From Paenisporosarcina quisquiliarum (lineage in GTDB: Bacteria; Bacillota; Bacilli; Bacillales_A; Planococcaceae): a stretch of 64,000 nt of DNA. The position numbers were made by a program, and so were the translations under genes. Of this stretch, positions 45,055-53,124 are shown piece after piece. The first letter of the stretch is position 1. Each line of letters starts with the position of its first letter. A model generated the notes under the pieces. It worked only from the letters and a program-made list of their open reading frames with translations, searched no databases and was not told the origin of the DNA. The stretch spans positions 1 to 64,000 of the forward strand of contig NZ_JAMKBJ010000011.1 in NCBI RefSeq assembly GCF_027563315.1. Reading direction: 5' to 3'.

Positions 45055-45732
45055 TTATTTTTTCTTTCTTCGATATAAATCCATCGATTTGTAGCCTTCC
45101 CCAAGTACGTTCTCCATTTCCAGTAAGCGTTTTTCCTGGGTTTCAACTCTTTTTGCACTATACACAAAACGTGCCCAATCTTTTTGGTAGCCGTATGTCA
45201 ATTGATTATAGGCATTCAGTAAATCTTCCTTGTTGCTTAAATATTCTTTAATATGGTCGACATACTCGATATAGTCATCCACACACTGGCTATTTTTTGT
45301 GCTGTCCGCTTTTTTCGGTTTCTTTGGCAATGATTTCAAACCGACAATTGTAAACGTTTCATTCAAACTGACCATACGCGAAAATTTAATCTGACTATTT
45401 CGCACGTAACCATCTTCATCCAGTGATAAATCTTCATAAAAGCGATCGCGCTCTATATATTCTTGATAGGTTGGATTGTTCTTTTTAGGATAAGCAGAGT
45501 ACAGGTAGCCATTGTCTTCAACCAAATTCTTTTCAATGACTGTGTTTAATTGTTTTGTGAAATCTTCCATAGTGAAAGTGAAGATAAACACGAACTGGTA
45601 GCGAGTTTCATTGATTTTCGTATCATAGTGCAATTCGTCAAAATCATGGACTGTTTCCGGCTTGTTCAAGATTAATTTGGTAGAGTATTTATGTATGCCT
45701 AATTTTTCAATAACACTTTTCGTAGAATTCAT
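45055..45732 (-). CDS. YdeI/OmpD-associated family protein
   Basis: A 225-residue soluble protein. The N-terminal half has a DUF1801-like fold (YQFVFIFTFTMEDFTKQLN, then LYSAYPKKNNPTYQEYIERD). The C-terminal part has GYQKDWARFVYSAKRVETQE and ENVLGEGYKSMDLYRRKKK, the closing motif of the YdeI family. Some family members are called bacteriocin-protection proteins, but the function is not established. AGGAG precedes the ATG on the minus strand. It opens the accessory block between rnz and namA. Confidence 0.82.
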   Translation of the reverse strand: MNSTKSVIEKLGIHKYSTKLILNKPETVHDFDELHYDTKINETRYQFVFIFTFTMEDFTKQLNTVIEKNLVEDNGYLYSAYPKKNNPTYQEYIERDRFYEDLSLDEDGYVRNSQIKFSRMVSLNETFTIVGLKSLPKKPKKADSTKNSQCVDDYIEYVDHIKEYLSNKEDLLNAYNQLTYGYQKDWARFVYSAKRVETQEKRLLEMENVLGEGYKSMDLYRRKKK

Positions 45733-45986
45733 CTTAATCTCCTCTTGATTCTCTTCATTTATGTCTTAAAGCACCTAACGATTTCCATAATATACAAAAA
45801 ACATATGATATTATTAATCCCTTTGTTATATTTAGAATAAACGAAATAGAAAAAATATTCCATATGGGGGATTAACTTTGAAAATGCAGGGAGAAAGAAA
45901 ATACATTTAGAGTCGATGAATTGGAACCCTATATTGATAATTCTTTAATGTACTTTGAAATAAATTTTTGAAAGGTTGGTTGGAAC

Positions 45987-46199
45987 TTGAGTAATAAACA
46001 TGAAAACCCTAAGGTAGAAACCAAATTCGAACAACCTAAGAAACATCATAAAATCCCTTCCATTGAATTTGCAGATGCCGTTAACCGATCAATGGTTGGT
46101 GATTTAGGGGCACTAGCTAAAGGAGGTTGTATGTCGACAATCAGCACGGTGGTATTAGCCATTGTCGTCATATTTCTTTTGTCTAAATGTTCTCTATAG
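45987..46199 (+). CDS. Small C-terminally anchored membrane protein (DUF6366-like)
   Basis: A 70-residue protein with a polar, Lys/Glu-rich N-terminus, the motif FADAVNRSMVGDLGALAKGG and one C-terminal membrane helix (about 48-66). The D-A-x-N-R-x-x-x-G-x-L pattern resembles the DUF6366 family of short Bacillales proteins. The TTG start at 45987 has AAAGG about 12 bases upstream. The gap before it (45733-45986) shows no other gene. Function unknown. Confidence 0.6.
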   Translation: MSNKHENPKVETKFEQPKKHHKIPSIEFADAVNRSMVGDLGALAKGGCMSTISTVVLAIVVIFLLSKCSL

Positions 46200-46273
46200 A
46201 TAACTTTGAATTATTGCAACTTATTTCTTTGTAAATCCGTTGATTACAATAAACCGATTGAAGGAGAATTTCT

Positions 46274-46714
46274 GTGAAGTTTATCATAAAACATTTTTTC
46301 ATGATCTCATTAATGATGTTTGTACTGGTTGGCTGCAGCAATGTAGTTTCACCTACATTAACTAGAGTCTATTTCGAAATCACTAACCCCGAGCATAAGT
46401 CAGAAGGAACATGGATGATTCTTGATGAACAAAGTTTGAGTAATATTGATCAAGCATTCGAAGAAATTAACTGGGAACCGAACAAAATTCCATCTATGTC
46501 CCGTGAGGAAGATGTTCAAGTTACACTGTGGTGGGAAACTGATAAAAATATGCCCGAACGGTTATATGAATATAAAATTTGGTTCAATGCGGATAATACA
46601 GCAACAATCATAGGTGAGAGCGATAAAGAAGGCTACGGTCATTTATCGCAAGAACAGACCCTGGTTCTGAAAGAGCTTTTGTTAGATACTACTGATAGAA
46701 TCCAAGCACCATAA
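46274..46714 (+). CDS. Lipoprotein of unknown function
   Basis: A 146-residue protein with a basic N-terminus, a hydrophobic core and the lipobox VLVGC (Cys near residue 21), so it should be a membrane-anchored lipoprotein facing outside. The mature part is acidic and Trp-rich (WMILDEQSLSNID, TLWWETDKNMPERLYEYKIW). It resembles the one at 52140 in style (a beta-rich domain ending in a penultimate helix), and the two may be distant relatives. GTG start after AAGGAG. No function recognised. Confidence 0.75.
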   Translation: MKFIIKHFFMISLMMFVLVGCSNVVSPTLTRVYFEITNPEHKSEGTWMILDEQSLSNIDQAFEEINWEPNKIPSMSREEDVQVTLWWETDKNMPERLYEYKIWFNADNTATIIGESDKEGYGHLSQEQTLVLKELLLDTTDRIQAP

Positions 46715-46744
46715 ATCAATCTTTAATATCACTAAAGGGGGAGT

Positions 46745-47284
46745 ATGGATTTGAAACTGGGATTGAAAAAAGATGAGGTTTTATTAGTACCACATACATC
46801 TGAATGGGATGCAGAATTTTTCAAGATAAAACAGCAGATACAAAATCATACTCAAATTGAACATGATCGGATTGAACATATCGGCAGCACATCTATTAAA
46901 GGGATTATGGCAAAACCAATTGTGGATATTGTGGTTGGTCTTGATGAAATAAACCAAATTGAAAAATCAGTAACGGATGGTCTGAAAAAAGCTGGTTTTT
47001 TAAGGTTACGGGTAGAACGTCCTGGTGAAGTAGTGTTTGCAAAATTTACAGATGACACATATGACGAGAAAACACATTTCATCCATTTGGTTGAATATGA
47101 AAAAGAACTCTGGAAGAATTTGATTTTCTTCAGAGATTATTTAAACTCGCACGAAACAATTAGAAAAGAATATGAGCAACTCAAATTGGAGTACGTTCAG
47201 AAATCTGATACAGGCATTCTGGCGTACACGGATTATAAAGAAGAATTCGTGAAACGAATTTATGCAAAGAGACTAAGTGGATGA
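46745..47284 (+). CDS. GrpB family protein (UPF0157, nucleotidyltransferase-like)
   Basis: A 179-residue protein with the GrpB signature: LVPHTSEWDAEFFKIKQQI, then IEHIGSTSIKGIMAKPIVDI (GST-S-x-x-G-x-x-x-K-P-I-[IV]-D), and later THFIHLVEYEKELWKNLIFF followed by RDYL. The fold is related to the nucleotidyltransferase superfamily, with the GS and D-x-D-like elements retained; the true substrate is unknown. The start at 46745 follows AAAGGGGGAGT. Part of the accessory block. Confidence 0.88.
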   Translation: MDLKLGLKKDEVLLVPHTSEWDAEFFKIKQQIQNHTQIEHDRIEHIGSTSIKGIMAKPIVDIVVGLDEINQIEKSVTDGLKKAGFLRLRVERPGEVVFAKFTDDTYDEKTHFIHLVEYEKELWKNLIFFRDYLNSHETIRKEYEQLKLEYVQKSDTGILAYTDYKEEFVKRIYAKRLSG

Positions 47285-47351
47285 GATCGGCATCAGCATT
47301 GATTTATACTTTATGTTTTTATAATGACGATGTAATAGGAAGGATACTTTA

Positions 47352-47579
47352 ATGAAATCCAAATCTTCCGGGTGGATAATTTTTCTGATTTTCTTCATGT
47401 TTTTTGTTTTTATGTTTTTTATTGAAGTGTCTGTGTATTCTCTTTTACCTCCAGAACAAGGCGGAATGAGTTTTTTGATGGAGTTTAAGAATATCTGGTA
47501 CCGTTCAATATGGTTTTATGGAATATTATTGCTAATTTCATTATTTCTATATTTAAAGTTTCTACGTAAAGGAGAATAA
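47352..47579 (+). CDS. Small two-helix membrane protein, possibly YfzA-like
   Basis: A 75-residue protein with two membrane helices (about 8-30 and 53-68) separated by a short loop with Trp and Pro. Similarity in layout to YfzA-like short proteins is noticed but weak. AGGAAGG precedes the ATG. It lies alone between GrpB and a lipoprotein gene. Function unknown. Confidence 0.6.
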   Translation: MKSKSSGWIIFLIFFMFFVFMFFIEVSVYSLLPPEQGGMSFLMEFKNIWYRSIWFYGILLLISLFLYLKFLRKGE

Positions 47580-47675
47580 AGGTTTAGTGAATTACAACTT
47601 TGTTATTGAACTAACATGGCAGCTTTGTTGAACACTTTACACATTATCCATCTGATTTTTCAAGGGGGTGTTATT

Positions 47676-47990
47676 GTGAAAAATAAAATCGCAATAAGTT
47701 TATTATTATTGATTTTTTTATTTATTGCTGGCTGTTCTGATTATCAAGAGGACTTTACATTCACAGGAACAGTAGAGGAGATCCTTGTTGAAGGAGAAAA
47801 GTTAGTTATTAAAGAATATGACGGGTTAGATGAAGGTAGAAAAGACGGAAATGTTTACGAAATCCCTGTAGATAATGTAGAGAGATATAACATTGGGCAG
47901 AAACTTGAAGTAACTGTCTCTTCTAATACTGATGCAGATGTTTGGGATTTAGACCGTATGAAGTTTGAAATAAAAAGAGTCGAGGATTAA
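47676..47990 (+). CDS. Small lipoprotein, DUF3221-like
   Basis: A 104-residue protein with lipobox FIAGC (Cys near residue 20) and an OB-like extracellular domain: TGTVEEILVEGEKLVI, then YNIGQKLEVTVSS. This strand pattern is common in small exported Bacillus proteins of the DUF3221 type. The GTG at 47676 is chosen because GGGGGTG is 5-6 bases upstream and the signal peptide follows directly; a longer frame from 47616 would bury it. Function unknown. Confidence 0.7.
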   Translation: MKNKIAISLLLLIFLFIAGCSDYQEDFTFTGTVEEILVEGEKLVIKEYDGLDEGRKDGNVYEIPVDNVERYNIGQKLEVTVSSNTDADVWDLDRMKFEIKRVED

Positions 47991-48017
47991 TTTTCTTGAA
48001 CTAATGATGCAGGATAG

Positions 48018-48506
48018 ATGAGGAAGCGTTTAAATAATTTCAAGTGGATGGGAGTGCGGACTTTGATTGTCAGAAAAATAGTTTCTGCGTGTACCTCTAG
48101 TGCAATTATGCTTATTATTTATTCAGCATTTGAAGAAATTGCCGTGAGTCTTTTTTTAGGGATGTACCTACTACCAATTGTTTTAATATATGGGACAACA
48201 TCCTCTATTTTTTCTGACTTAATTACTAAAAGATTAAGAGGTTTTTATCGAATGTTTATGGCGTTCATTATTCATGTATTTATGGGCGCAATATTAGTAT
48301 TATTTCCAATGCAACTGTGGGCACATGAAGGATATATACTTATTTTAGATGTAGATAGTTTATTGAATAACTTCTTCTTTGTTAGTGCAATTCTGTCTGC
48401 TTTCATTTTTTGGTTCGTTGATGAATTAATTAGAAGTGATAAATGTAGAAAAATACAGAGTAAATTTAGGGGAGTTCTAAATAAGATTGGTGACTTAAAA
48501 ATATAA
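48018..48506 (+). CDS. Four-helix membrane protein (UPF0715-like)
   Basis: A 162-residue protein with four membrane helices (about 25-45, 50-68, 82-105 and 118-138) and a basic C-terminus. The segment LLPIVLIYGTTSSIFSDLIT followed by KR resembles the UPF0715 group of Bacillus membrane proteins, where a G-x-x-x-S-x-x-[SI]-D motif sits between helices 2 and 3. The start is uncertain: AGGAT lies before the ATG at 48018, and an ATG at 48048 is an alternative. Function unknown. Confidence 0.6.
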   Translation: MRKRLNNFKWMGVRTLIVRKIVSACTSSAIMLIIYSAFEEIAVSLFLGMYLLPIVLIYGTTSSIFSDLITKRLRGFYRMFMAFIIHVFMGAILVLFPMQLWAHEGYILILDVDSLLNNFFFVSAILSAFIFWFVDELIRSDKCRKIQSKFRGVLNKIGDLKI

Positions 48507-48574
48507 CATCCCGATTTATATACCTTTTCTTCAACAAACGACAAATTTATTCTCATTTTAATCGTTAACAAGTT

Positions 48575-48614
48575 AAAAGGATTGGACCCAAATTAAGCGG
48601 GTACAATCCTTTTC
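48575..48614 (+). terminator. Hairpin terminator after the UPF0715-like gene
   Basis: AAAAGGATTG-G-ACCC pairs with GGGT-A-CAATCCTTTT around a 9-base loop; a short T-tail overlaps the stem. Confidence 0.65.
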
Positions 48615-48742
48615 CATTTGTATATTAATGAGATACCAGATCCTTTGAATCTAGTTTCTATATAGATAGATATAAGCATACAAAAAATTGAAACGTTTTA
48701 AACGTATTATTGCTCTAATTTATATGAAGGGGGATGAGCAGA

Positions 48743-49288
48743 ATGCAACACGAAGAGCAGAGTGTTGTTGAGGCAATTCAAGGCGATAAATTGGCTCTCC
48801 AACAATTGTTAAAGCAAGAAAAAGAAAAGCTTTATCGGATGGCATATGTATACGTAAAAAACGAAGAAGATGCAATTGAAGTTTTTCAGCAAACGGTACT
48901 GCAAGCAATGGAATCCATAAATCAATTGAGAGAGCCTATATATTTCTCAACGTGGTTGACGCGGATCTGTATAAATAATGCCATTGCAATGCTGAAGAAG
49001 CAGAAAAAGATTGTCGTGATGGATGAAATCGTTGAGCAATTAGTTGATGGTAGATCGGAGGATCTTGCTCAAAAATTGGACATTGCAGATGCTCTCAGTA
49101 AATTACCGGAAAAATATAAAACGACGATACTGCTAAGGTTTTACCAAGACTTCTCAGTTAATCAAATTGCGAATGTACTCGATTGCCCTGAAGGCACGGT
49201 GAAAACGAATATTCACCGTGGTCTATCCTTACTAAAACAAAGTATTAAAGGAGTGTATTCAGATGACAGAAAAAGAGATTTCAATTAA
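48743..49288 (+). CDS. ECF-type RNA polymerase sigma factor
   Basis: A 181-residue group 4 sigma factor. Region 2 includes YRMAYVYVKNEEDAIEVFQQ (the D-A-x-[ED]-x-x-Q core), with WLTRICINNAI closing it. Region 4 is LPEKYKTTILLRFYQDFSVN and ANVLDCPEGTVKTNIHRGLS. The ATG at 48743 has GAAGGGGGA 8 bases upstream and is better than the ATG at 48734. TGAAAC at 48689 may be part of an ECF-type -35 site, but no matching -10 was found. The anti-sigma gene overlaps its end by 26 bases. Confidence 0.93.
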   Translation: MQHEEQSVVEAIQGDKLALQQLLKQEKEKLYRMAYVYVKNEEDAIEVFQQTVLQAMESINQLREPIYFSTWLTRICINNAIAMLKKQKKIVVMDEIVEQLVDGRSEDLAQKLDIADALSKLPEKYKTTILLRFYQDFSVNQIANVLDCPEGTVKTNIHRGLSLLKQSIKGVYSDDRKRDFN

Positions 49289-50360
49289 ATCATCGCTTGA
49301 GACAATCCTTGTGCCGACACAAAAGCTCGACCAAATCATTGACGACACCTTATTTAACCCACCTGTTCAAAACAAAAAAAGTAAAAAACGTATTTATCAA
49401 GTGGCTGCGGCGGCTGTTCTGATTCTTGGGATTGGGACTACATCTATGATTTCCTCACCGGCATTTGCAAACTTTGTTGCCCAAATCCCAGTCATTGGGA
49501 ATGTGTTTGGCTATTTTGCGACGGATAATTATGAATCGTACTCTAGCTTTAGCGAATCAGTCGGTTTGACTCAAAGTAGTGAAGGCATCGACATAGTCAT
49601 TGACCAGGCTCTCTTCGATGGGACGAGTGTGACGCTATCATTTATTTTAAAGTCGGAAAATCCATTGGGAGATACACTTCAAATCAAGGGGCAGCCAGTT
49701 GTCAAAGGCGTGGATGGAAAAAATACAAATTTGAAATTCGAATATGTAGAAAATGTAGGCTATGTTGGCTTGTATACACTCACACCAAATTTTGAGAGTG
49801 AGATGGCGCAGGTAAGTATCTCTTGGGAACCCGATACGATTATAACGGAAAAAAAAGAAGTCGAAGGTAATTGGGCCTTTGAGTTTGCGGTCAGCCAAAT
49901 TTCTAAAGAACCCATTATTCTTGATGAAAAAGTAAAGACTGACGGAGTGACGGTTCATTTAAAAGAACTTACTGTAACCGATGTTTCAGTCAATATTGAA
50001 TATCAACAACTTGTCGAACCTAGCTTGTTAGAAGAATGGGAATTTGTAGAAGCTGAATTAATCGCCAGTGACAATTTAGGCAATGTGTACAAAGTGCCTT
50101 ATAACGGTGGCTCTACAGATGGATCAGCACGAACACGAGAGGATTTTAATTGGACGGCTACGCTGCGGGGATTAAATTCACAGGCAACTTCCTTAACTTT
50201 ATATCCAATTGCCCAAGTCAGTCGCTTTAACACCGAAACAGAGGAATCTGAATCGAAACATCTTGAATTTGATGCAATTAAGGTCGATTTAATCAATCAG
50301 TCCCATTCCCTTGTGGAGGATCCAACAATACCAACGTTGCCGGAAGAGGACTTGGATTAA
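49263..50360 (+). CDS. DUF4179-domain anti-sigma factor
   Basis: A 365-residue single-pass membrane protein. A cytoplasmic N-terminus (1-42) carries IDDTLFNPP. A membrane helix (about 43-62) is followed by the DUF4179 motif SSPAFANFVAQIPVIGNVFG, and then a beta-rich extracellular region (about 85-340) ends in an acidic tail. The family partners with ECF sigma factors as membrane-bound inhibitors and is released by proteolysis on envelope stress. The overlap with the sigma gene supports a coupled pair. The inducing signal is unknown. Confidence 0.9.
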   Translation: MTEKEISIKSSLETILVPTQKLDQIIDDTLFNPPVQNKKSKKRIYQVAAAAVLILGIGTTSMISSPAFANFVAQIPVIGNVFGYFATDNYESYSSFSESVGLTQSSEGIDIVIDQALFDGTSVTLSFILKSENPLGDTLQIKGQPVVKGVDGKNTNLKFEYVENVGYVGLYTLTPNFESEMAQVSISWEPDTIITEKKEVEGNWAFEFAVSQISKEPIILDEKVKTDGVTVHLKELTVTDVSVNIEYQQLVEPSLLEEWEFVEAELIASDNLGNVYKVPYNGGSTDGSARTREDFNWTATLRGLNSQATSLTLYPIAQVSRFNTETEESESKHLEFDAIKVDLINQSHSLVEDPTIPTLPEEDLD

Positions 50361-50440
50361 TTTTTCTAAACTGTAAAGGACTTAGCTGTTCAGTTTTATA
50401 TTAATTTGGAATAAAGTGGGAATTAATATTGCAATAAAAA

Positions 50441-50475
50441 AAAGCATCCAATCATACTAATTGGATGCCTTTTTT
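50441..50475 (+). terminator. Terminator of the sigma/anti-sigma operon
   Basis: The stem AGCATCCAAT / AATTGGATGCCT is followed by six T residues. The remaining gap to 50660 is AT-rich without other signals. Confidence 0.85.
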
Positions 50476-50660
50476 GGGTTCAATACTGATTGGCTTAGAC
50501 TTTAATTCGGTGTTTTTTTATATATTAGATTTAGGCAGGTTTCAATTTTAGTTTTTTTAGTTTTTGGAAAGTAAAACCAAAATAACAGATGTTTTCCATA
50601 TTAATAAAGGATATAATTAAGTTAATTATTCAGAAAACTTTATTAAGGAAAGGGTTTATC

Positions 50661-51539
50661 ATGATCGAACTTAAATACTCGAAAGACCTTGAGGCTGTTT
50701 CTAGGTTCATTGCTAACATGAATAAAATTACCCAACATCATGTTGGCTATTGTGGAATAAATGAAAAAGAGATTTTACACACATTGTTGAATGATTTCTC
50801 AGATTTCCCCTTGGAAGAATCATTAGTGGTAGCCTACGAAAATGACACAATGATTGGTGTTCTTGGTTTTGATATCGATGGGAATACAAGGAATGCTGAA
50901 ATTTGGGGACCTTTTGTCAACCATGATGAATGGCAGCAAGTCTCCATCATGATGTGGGATCAATTAGTAAGACAACTTCCATTGTCCCTTAACAATGCAC
51001 ATGGTTTTTATCAGATACATAATTCGAATTGTACTTCTTTTATGAAGCGGCTAGGGGCAACAAATAAAGGTGAGCATTTGATTCTGACAATCACTCGTTC
51101 ACATCTTCAACCATCTATTGAAGCAAAGTGTGAGGTAGCAGAAATGACATCCGACGAATATGATTCTTTTAAATTGTTGCATGAGGAAGCATTTAAGCAT
51201 GCTTATTTCACAGCTGAAGAAATAATCGAAAAAATCAATAACGGACATAAAGTATTTGTTGCAAGTTCAGAAGGTAAATTGCTCGGTTATGTATTTTGTG
51301 AAGCGAATCCGAACTTTTCAGAAGGGGATATTCATTTCATTGCCGTTACTCCTCATGCAAGGAACAGAGGTATAGGAAAACAATTATTAAACGAAAGTCT
51401 GAAATTCTTATTCTCCTTTCATGAAATAAATGAAATAACTTTATGTGTTAAAAGGAGTAATGAAGCAGCCATTTCCATTTACAAGAAGGTGGGTTTTGAA
51501 GAAGAACATCAACTTGTTACATATGAACTCACCATTTAG
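50661..51539 (+). CDS. GNAT-family acetyltransferase (two-domain)
   Basis: A 292-residue protein. The C-terminal half (about 150-290) is a clear GNAT domain with the acetyl-CoA motif IAVTPHARNRGIGKQLLNES and a closing NEAAISIYKKVGFEEEH. The N-terminal half (ESLVVAYENDTMIGVLGFDI) looks like a second, degenerate GNAT domain. The ATG at 50661 has AAGGAAAGGG in front and is preferred over the in-frame 50589. The substrate is unknown. Confidence 0.85.
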   Translation: MIELKYSKDLEAVSRFIANMNKITQHHVGYCGINEKEILHTLLNDFSDFPLEESLVVAYENDTMIGVLGFDIDGNTRNAEIWGPFVNHDEWQQVSIMMWDQLVRQLPLSLNNAHGFYQIHNSNCTSFMKRLGATNKGEHLILTITRSHLQPSIEAKCEVAEMTSDEYDSFKLLHEEAFKHAYFTAEEIIEKINNGHKVFVASSEGKLLGYVFCEANPNFSEGDIHFIAVTPHARNRGIGKQLLNESLKFLFSFHEINEITLCVKRSNEAAISIYKKVGFEEEHQLVTYELTI

Positions 51540-51567
51540 ATAATGTTCGATTAAAGGAGTTTTTTCG

Positions 51568-52119
51568 TTGGAAATCAAAATTGAAACGGATAGGTTAATT
51601 ATTCGCCCATATGAAAAAGAAGATTATGAGAATTGGTATGCGGAATATGACAAAAGGCTTCCATCCCAATATAAATATGATGATGGACGCCCTTCAGATA
51701 TGCCGTCTTCCTCTTTCGACTGGTTTTGCGCCTGGATTGAAGGATTTCATAAAGCAGCAAGTAATGATGAAATGTACCAGTACGGTGTCTTTCGTAAAGA
51801 AGATGGAGTGAATGTCGGCAAAGTTGAATTATTCAAGATCTTAAGGCTGGATTATCAGTGGGCAATGATGGGGTACTCCATTCATAATCAATACTGGCAA
51901 ATGGGCTATGGTTCCGAAAGTGTATCAGCCACCAAGGAATGGGCGTTTAAGAACTTAGGTTTTCATCGAATTGAATTGCATATTAATACAGACAATTTAC
52001 CTTCCATTCGTCTTGCAGAAAAAAACGGTTTTAAATTGGAATGTACGAGAGAAAAATTCGCATTTGAAAATGGCGAGTGGACAGATTTTCTTATTTATTA
52101 TCAACTCTGTAATTCATAA
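51568..52119 (+). CDS. RimJ/RimL-type N-acetyltransferase
   Basis: A 183-residue GNAT protein of the RimL subgroup. It opens IETDRLIIRPYEKEDYENWY, has the acyl-CoA loop YWQMGYGSESVSATKEWAFK, NLGFHRIELHINTDNLPSIR and ends AEKNGFKLECTR. Such enzymes acetylate the N-terminus of ribosomal or other proteins, or antibiotics; the target cannot be told from sequence. TTG start with AAAGGAG 8 bases upstream. It follows another GNAT gene by 28 bases. Confidence 0.88.
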   Translation: MEIKIETDRLIIRPYEKEDYENWYAEYDKRLPSQYKYDDGRPSDMPSSSFDWFCAWIEGFHKAASNDEMYQYGVFRKEDGVNVGKVELFKILRLDYQWAMMGYSIHNQYWQMGYGSESVSATKEWAFKNLGFHRIELHINTDNLPSIRLAEKNGFKLECTREKFAFENGEWTDFLIYYQLCNS

Positions 52120-52139
52120 AGTGAAAAGGGTGTTACTCG

Positions 52140-52568
52140 ATGAATGTCAACAAGATGTTATTTTTGGGAGTATTAATTCTTTTTCTTTTGGTTTCTTGTG
52201 GTGATGTACAGGAGCAAGTAGAACAAATTAATCTCCAATACTGGGATGACCATAAAGAAACAGTAATTTATAGAAACGACGAAGACACTATGGATACTTT
52301 TATACAAGCCGTAGAGAATGCAAAAAAAATGGAGAAACAAAAAATAATTAAGACCGAACCCCTGCTTTCTTTTTATATGCAAAAGGATGATCGAGTGGAA
52401 AATTACCATCTATGGATTAATACTGATAAAGAAGGCTTCATTCAACAATTACATCCACAAAGAAACGAAACTTTTCGTCTGGATGAAAGTGCAATTGAAA
52501 AATTAGCTTCATTTCTAATTGAAAAAGAAAACATAGAACTGATTGAAAAACAAATAGAATTTGAATAA
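52140..52568 (+). CDS. Lipoprotein of unknown function
   Basis: A 142-residue protein with a short basic N-terminus, a hydrophobic core and lipobox LLVSC (Cys near residue 20). The mature domain (about 110 residues) has INLQYWDDHKETVIYRNDED, a central W-I-N-T-D strand and a C-terminal helix, similar in order to the lipoprotein at 46274. AAAGGG precedes the ATG. No function recognised. Confidence 0.72.
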   Translation: MNVNKMLFLGVLILFLLVSCGDVQEQVEQINLQYWDDHKETVIYRNDEDTMDTFIQAVENAKKMEKQKIIKTEPLLSFYMQKDDRVENYHLWINTDKEGFIQQLHPQRNETFRLDESAIEKLASFLIEKENIELIEKQIEFE

Positions 52569-52605
52569 TTGTGGAGATGCAGACAAGAAAAGGGGAGAAA
52601 TCTAA

Positions 52606-52788
52606 ATGTATTGGTTTATTGGAGCTCTGTTCACATTATTAATTGGCATGGGTGTCTATATTGATTGGAGAAGAAAGAAGATTAATAATCATCCATTTAA
52701 ATCAACACATCCACATGCGAAGCCAGGGGATGATTCGAATTACCGGATGGGGGATAACAACAATCATTCGGGTGGCGGAATGAATTAA
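52606..52788 (+). CDS. Small membrane protein with Gly/Asn/His-rich tail
   Basis: A 60-residue protein with one N-terminal membrane helix (about 3-20), a basic turn WRRKKINNH and a polar tail ending NNNHSGGGMN. AGGGGAG precedes the ATG. It is first in a row of three tiny membrane-protein frames. Function unknown. Confidence 0.6.
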   Translation: MYWFIGALFTLLIGMGVYIDWRRKKINNHPFKSTHPHAKPGDDSNYRMGDNNNHSGGGMN

Positions 52789-52820
52789 TACCTTTAGAAT
52801 TTTAGGAAGGAAGTGCATGT

Positions 52821-52949
52821 ATGGGGTTGGTATTAATCGTCGTTATTGCATATTTACCAATTTTTTATCGCATTCATAGACGACTTCATGTATTGGAGCA
52901 AGAAGTAGAAAGATTGAGTCAAGAAAAGAATATTTCATTAACTAGATAA
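52821..52949 (+). CDS. 42-residue membrane peptide
   Basis: The peptide begins MGLVLIVVIAYLPIFYRIHR (one membrane helix) and continues with a short amphipathic, Glu-rich helix (VLEQEVERL) ending NISLTR. A strong AGGAAGGAAG stands 8-9 bases before the ATG. It is too short for normal ORF cut-offs, but the helix-plus-heptad design and ribosome site favour a real gene. Confidence 0.55.
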   Translation: MGLVLIVVIAYLPIFYRIHRRLHVLEQEVERLSQEKNISLTR

Positions 52950-52990
52950 TTCTTATGAAGGAAGCCCGTCTTGAGGAAGGAATCTTGATG

Positions 52991-53101
52991 ATGGCAGGAA
53001 ATATACTTTATATTCCATACACCATTTTCATTGTTCTTTCAATTATTGTACTTTATCATGCACAAGAAAAAAGCCAACTCTTTCTCCAGAGTTGGCTTTA
53101 A
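52991..53101 (+). CDS. Possible 36-residue membrane peptide
   Basis: GAGGAAGGAA lies 8 bases before the ATG at 52991 (another ATG at 52988). The peptide has one membrane helix (YIPYTIFIVLSIIVLYH). However, its last ten codons coincide with the terminator hairpin of the convergent gene, so the C-terminus is set by the hairpin sequence. It may be a real third member of the small-peptide row or a chance frame. Confidence 0.35.
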   Translation: MAGNILYIPYTIFIVLSIIVLYHAQEKSQLFLQSWL

Positions 53102-53107
53102 TTTTGT
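53065..53107. terminator. Bidirectional terminator between small peptides and the beta-propeller gene
   Basis: A 10-bp stem AAGCCAACTC / GAGTTGGCTT with an 8-base loop. The minus-strand side is followed by six T residues and the plus side by TAATTTT. Confidence 0.82.
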
Positions 53108-53124
53108 ATAAGATACAATCCTTC

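Noticed and set aside
48689-48706. ECF-type autoregulatory promoter before the sigma factor gene
   Set aside because: A TGAAAC -35-like element is present, but no suitable -10 lies at the expected distance, so it is not listed as a feature.
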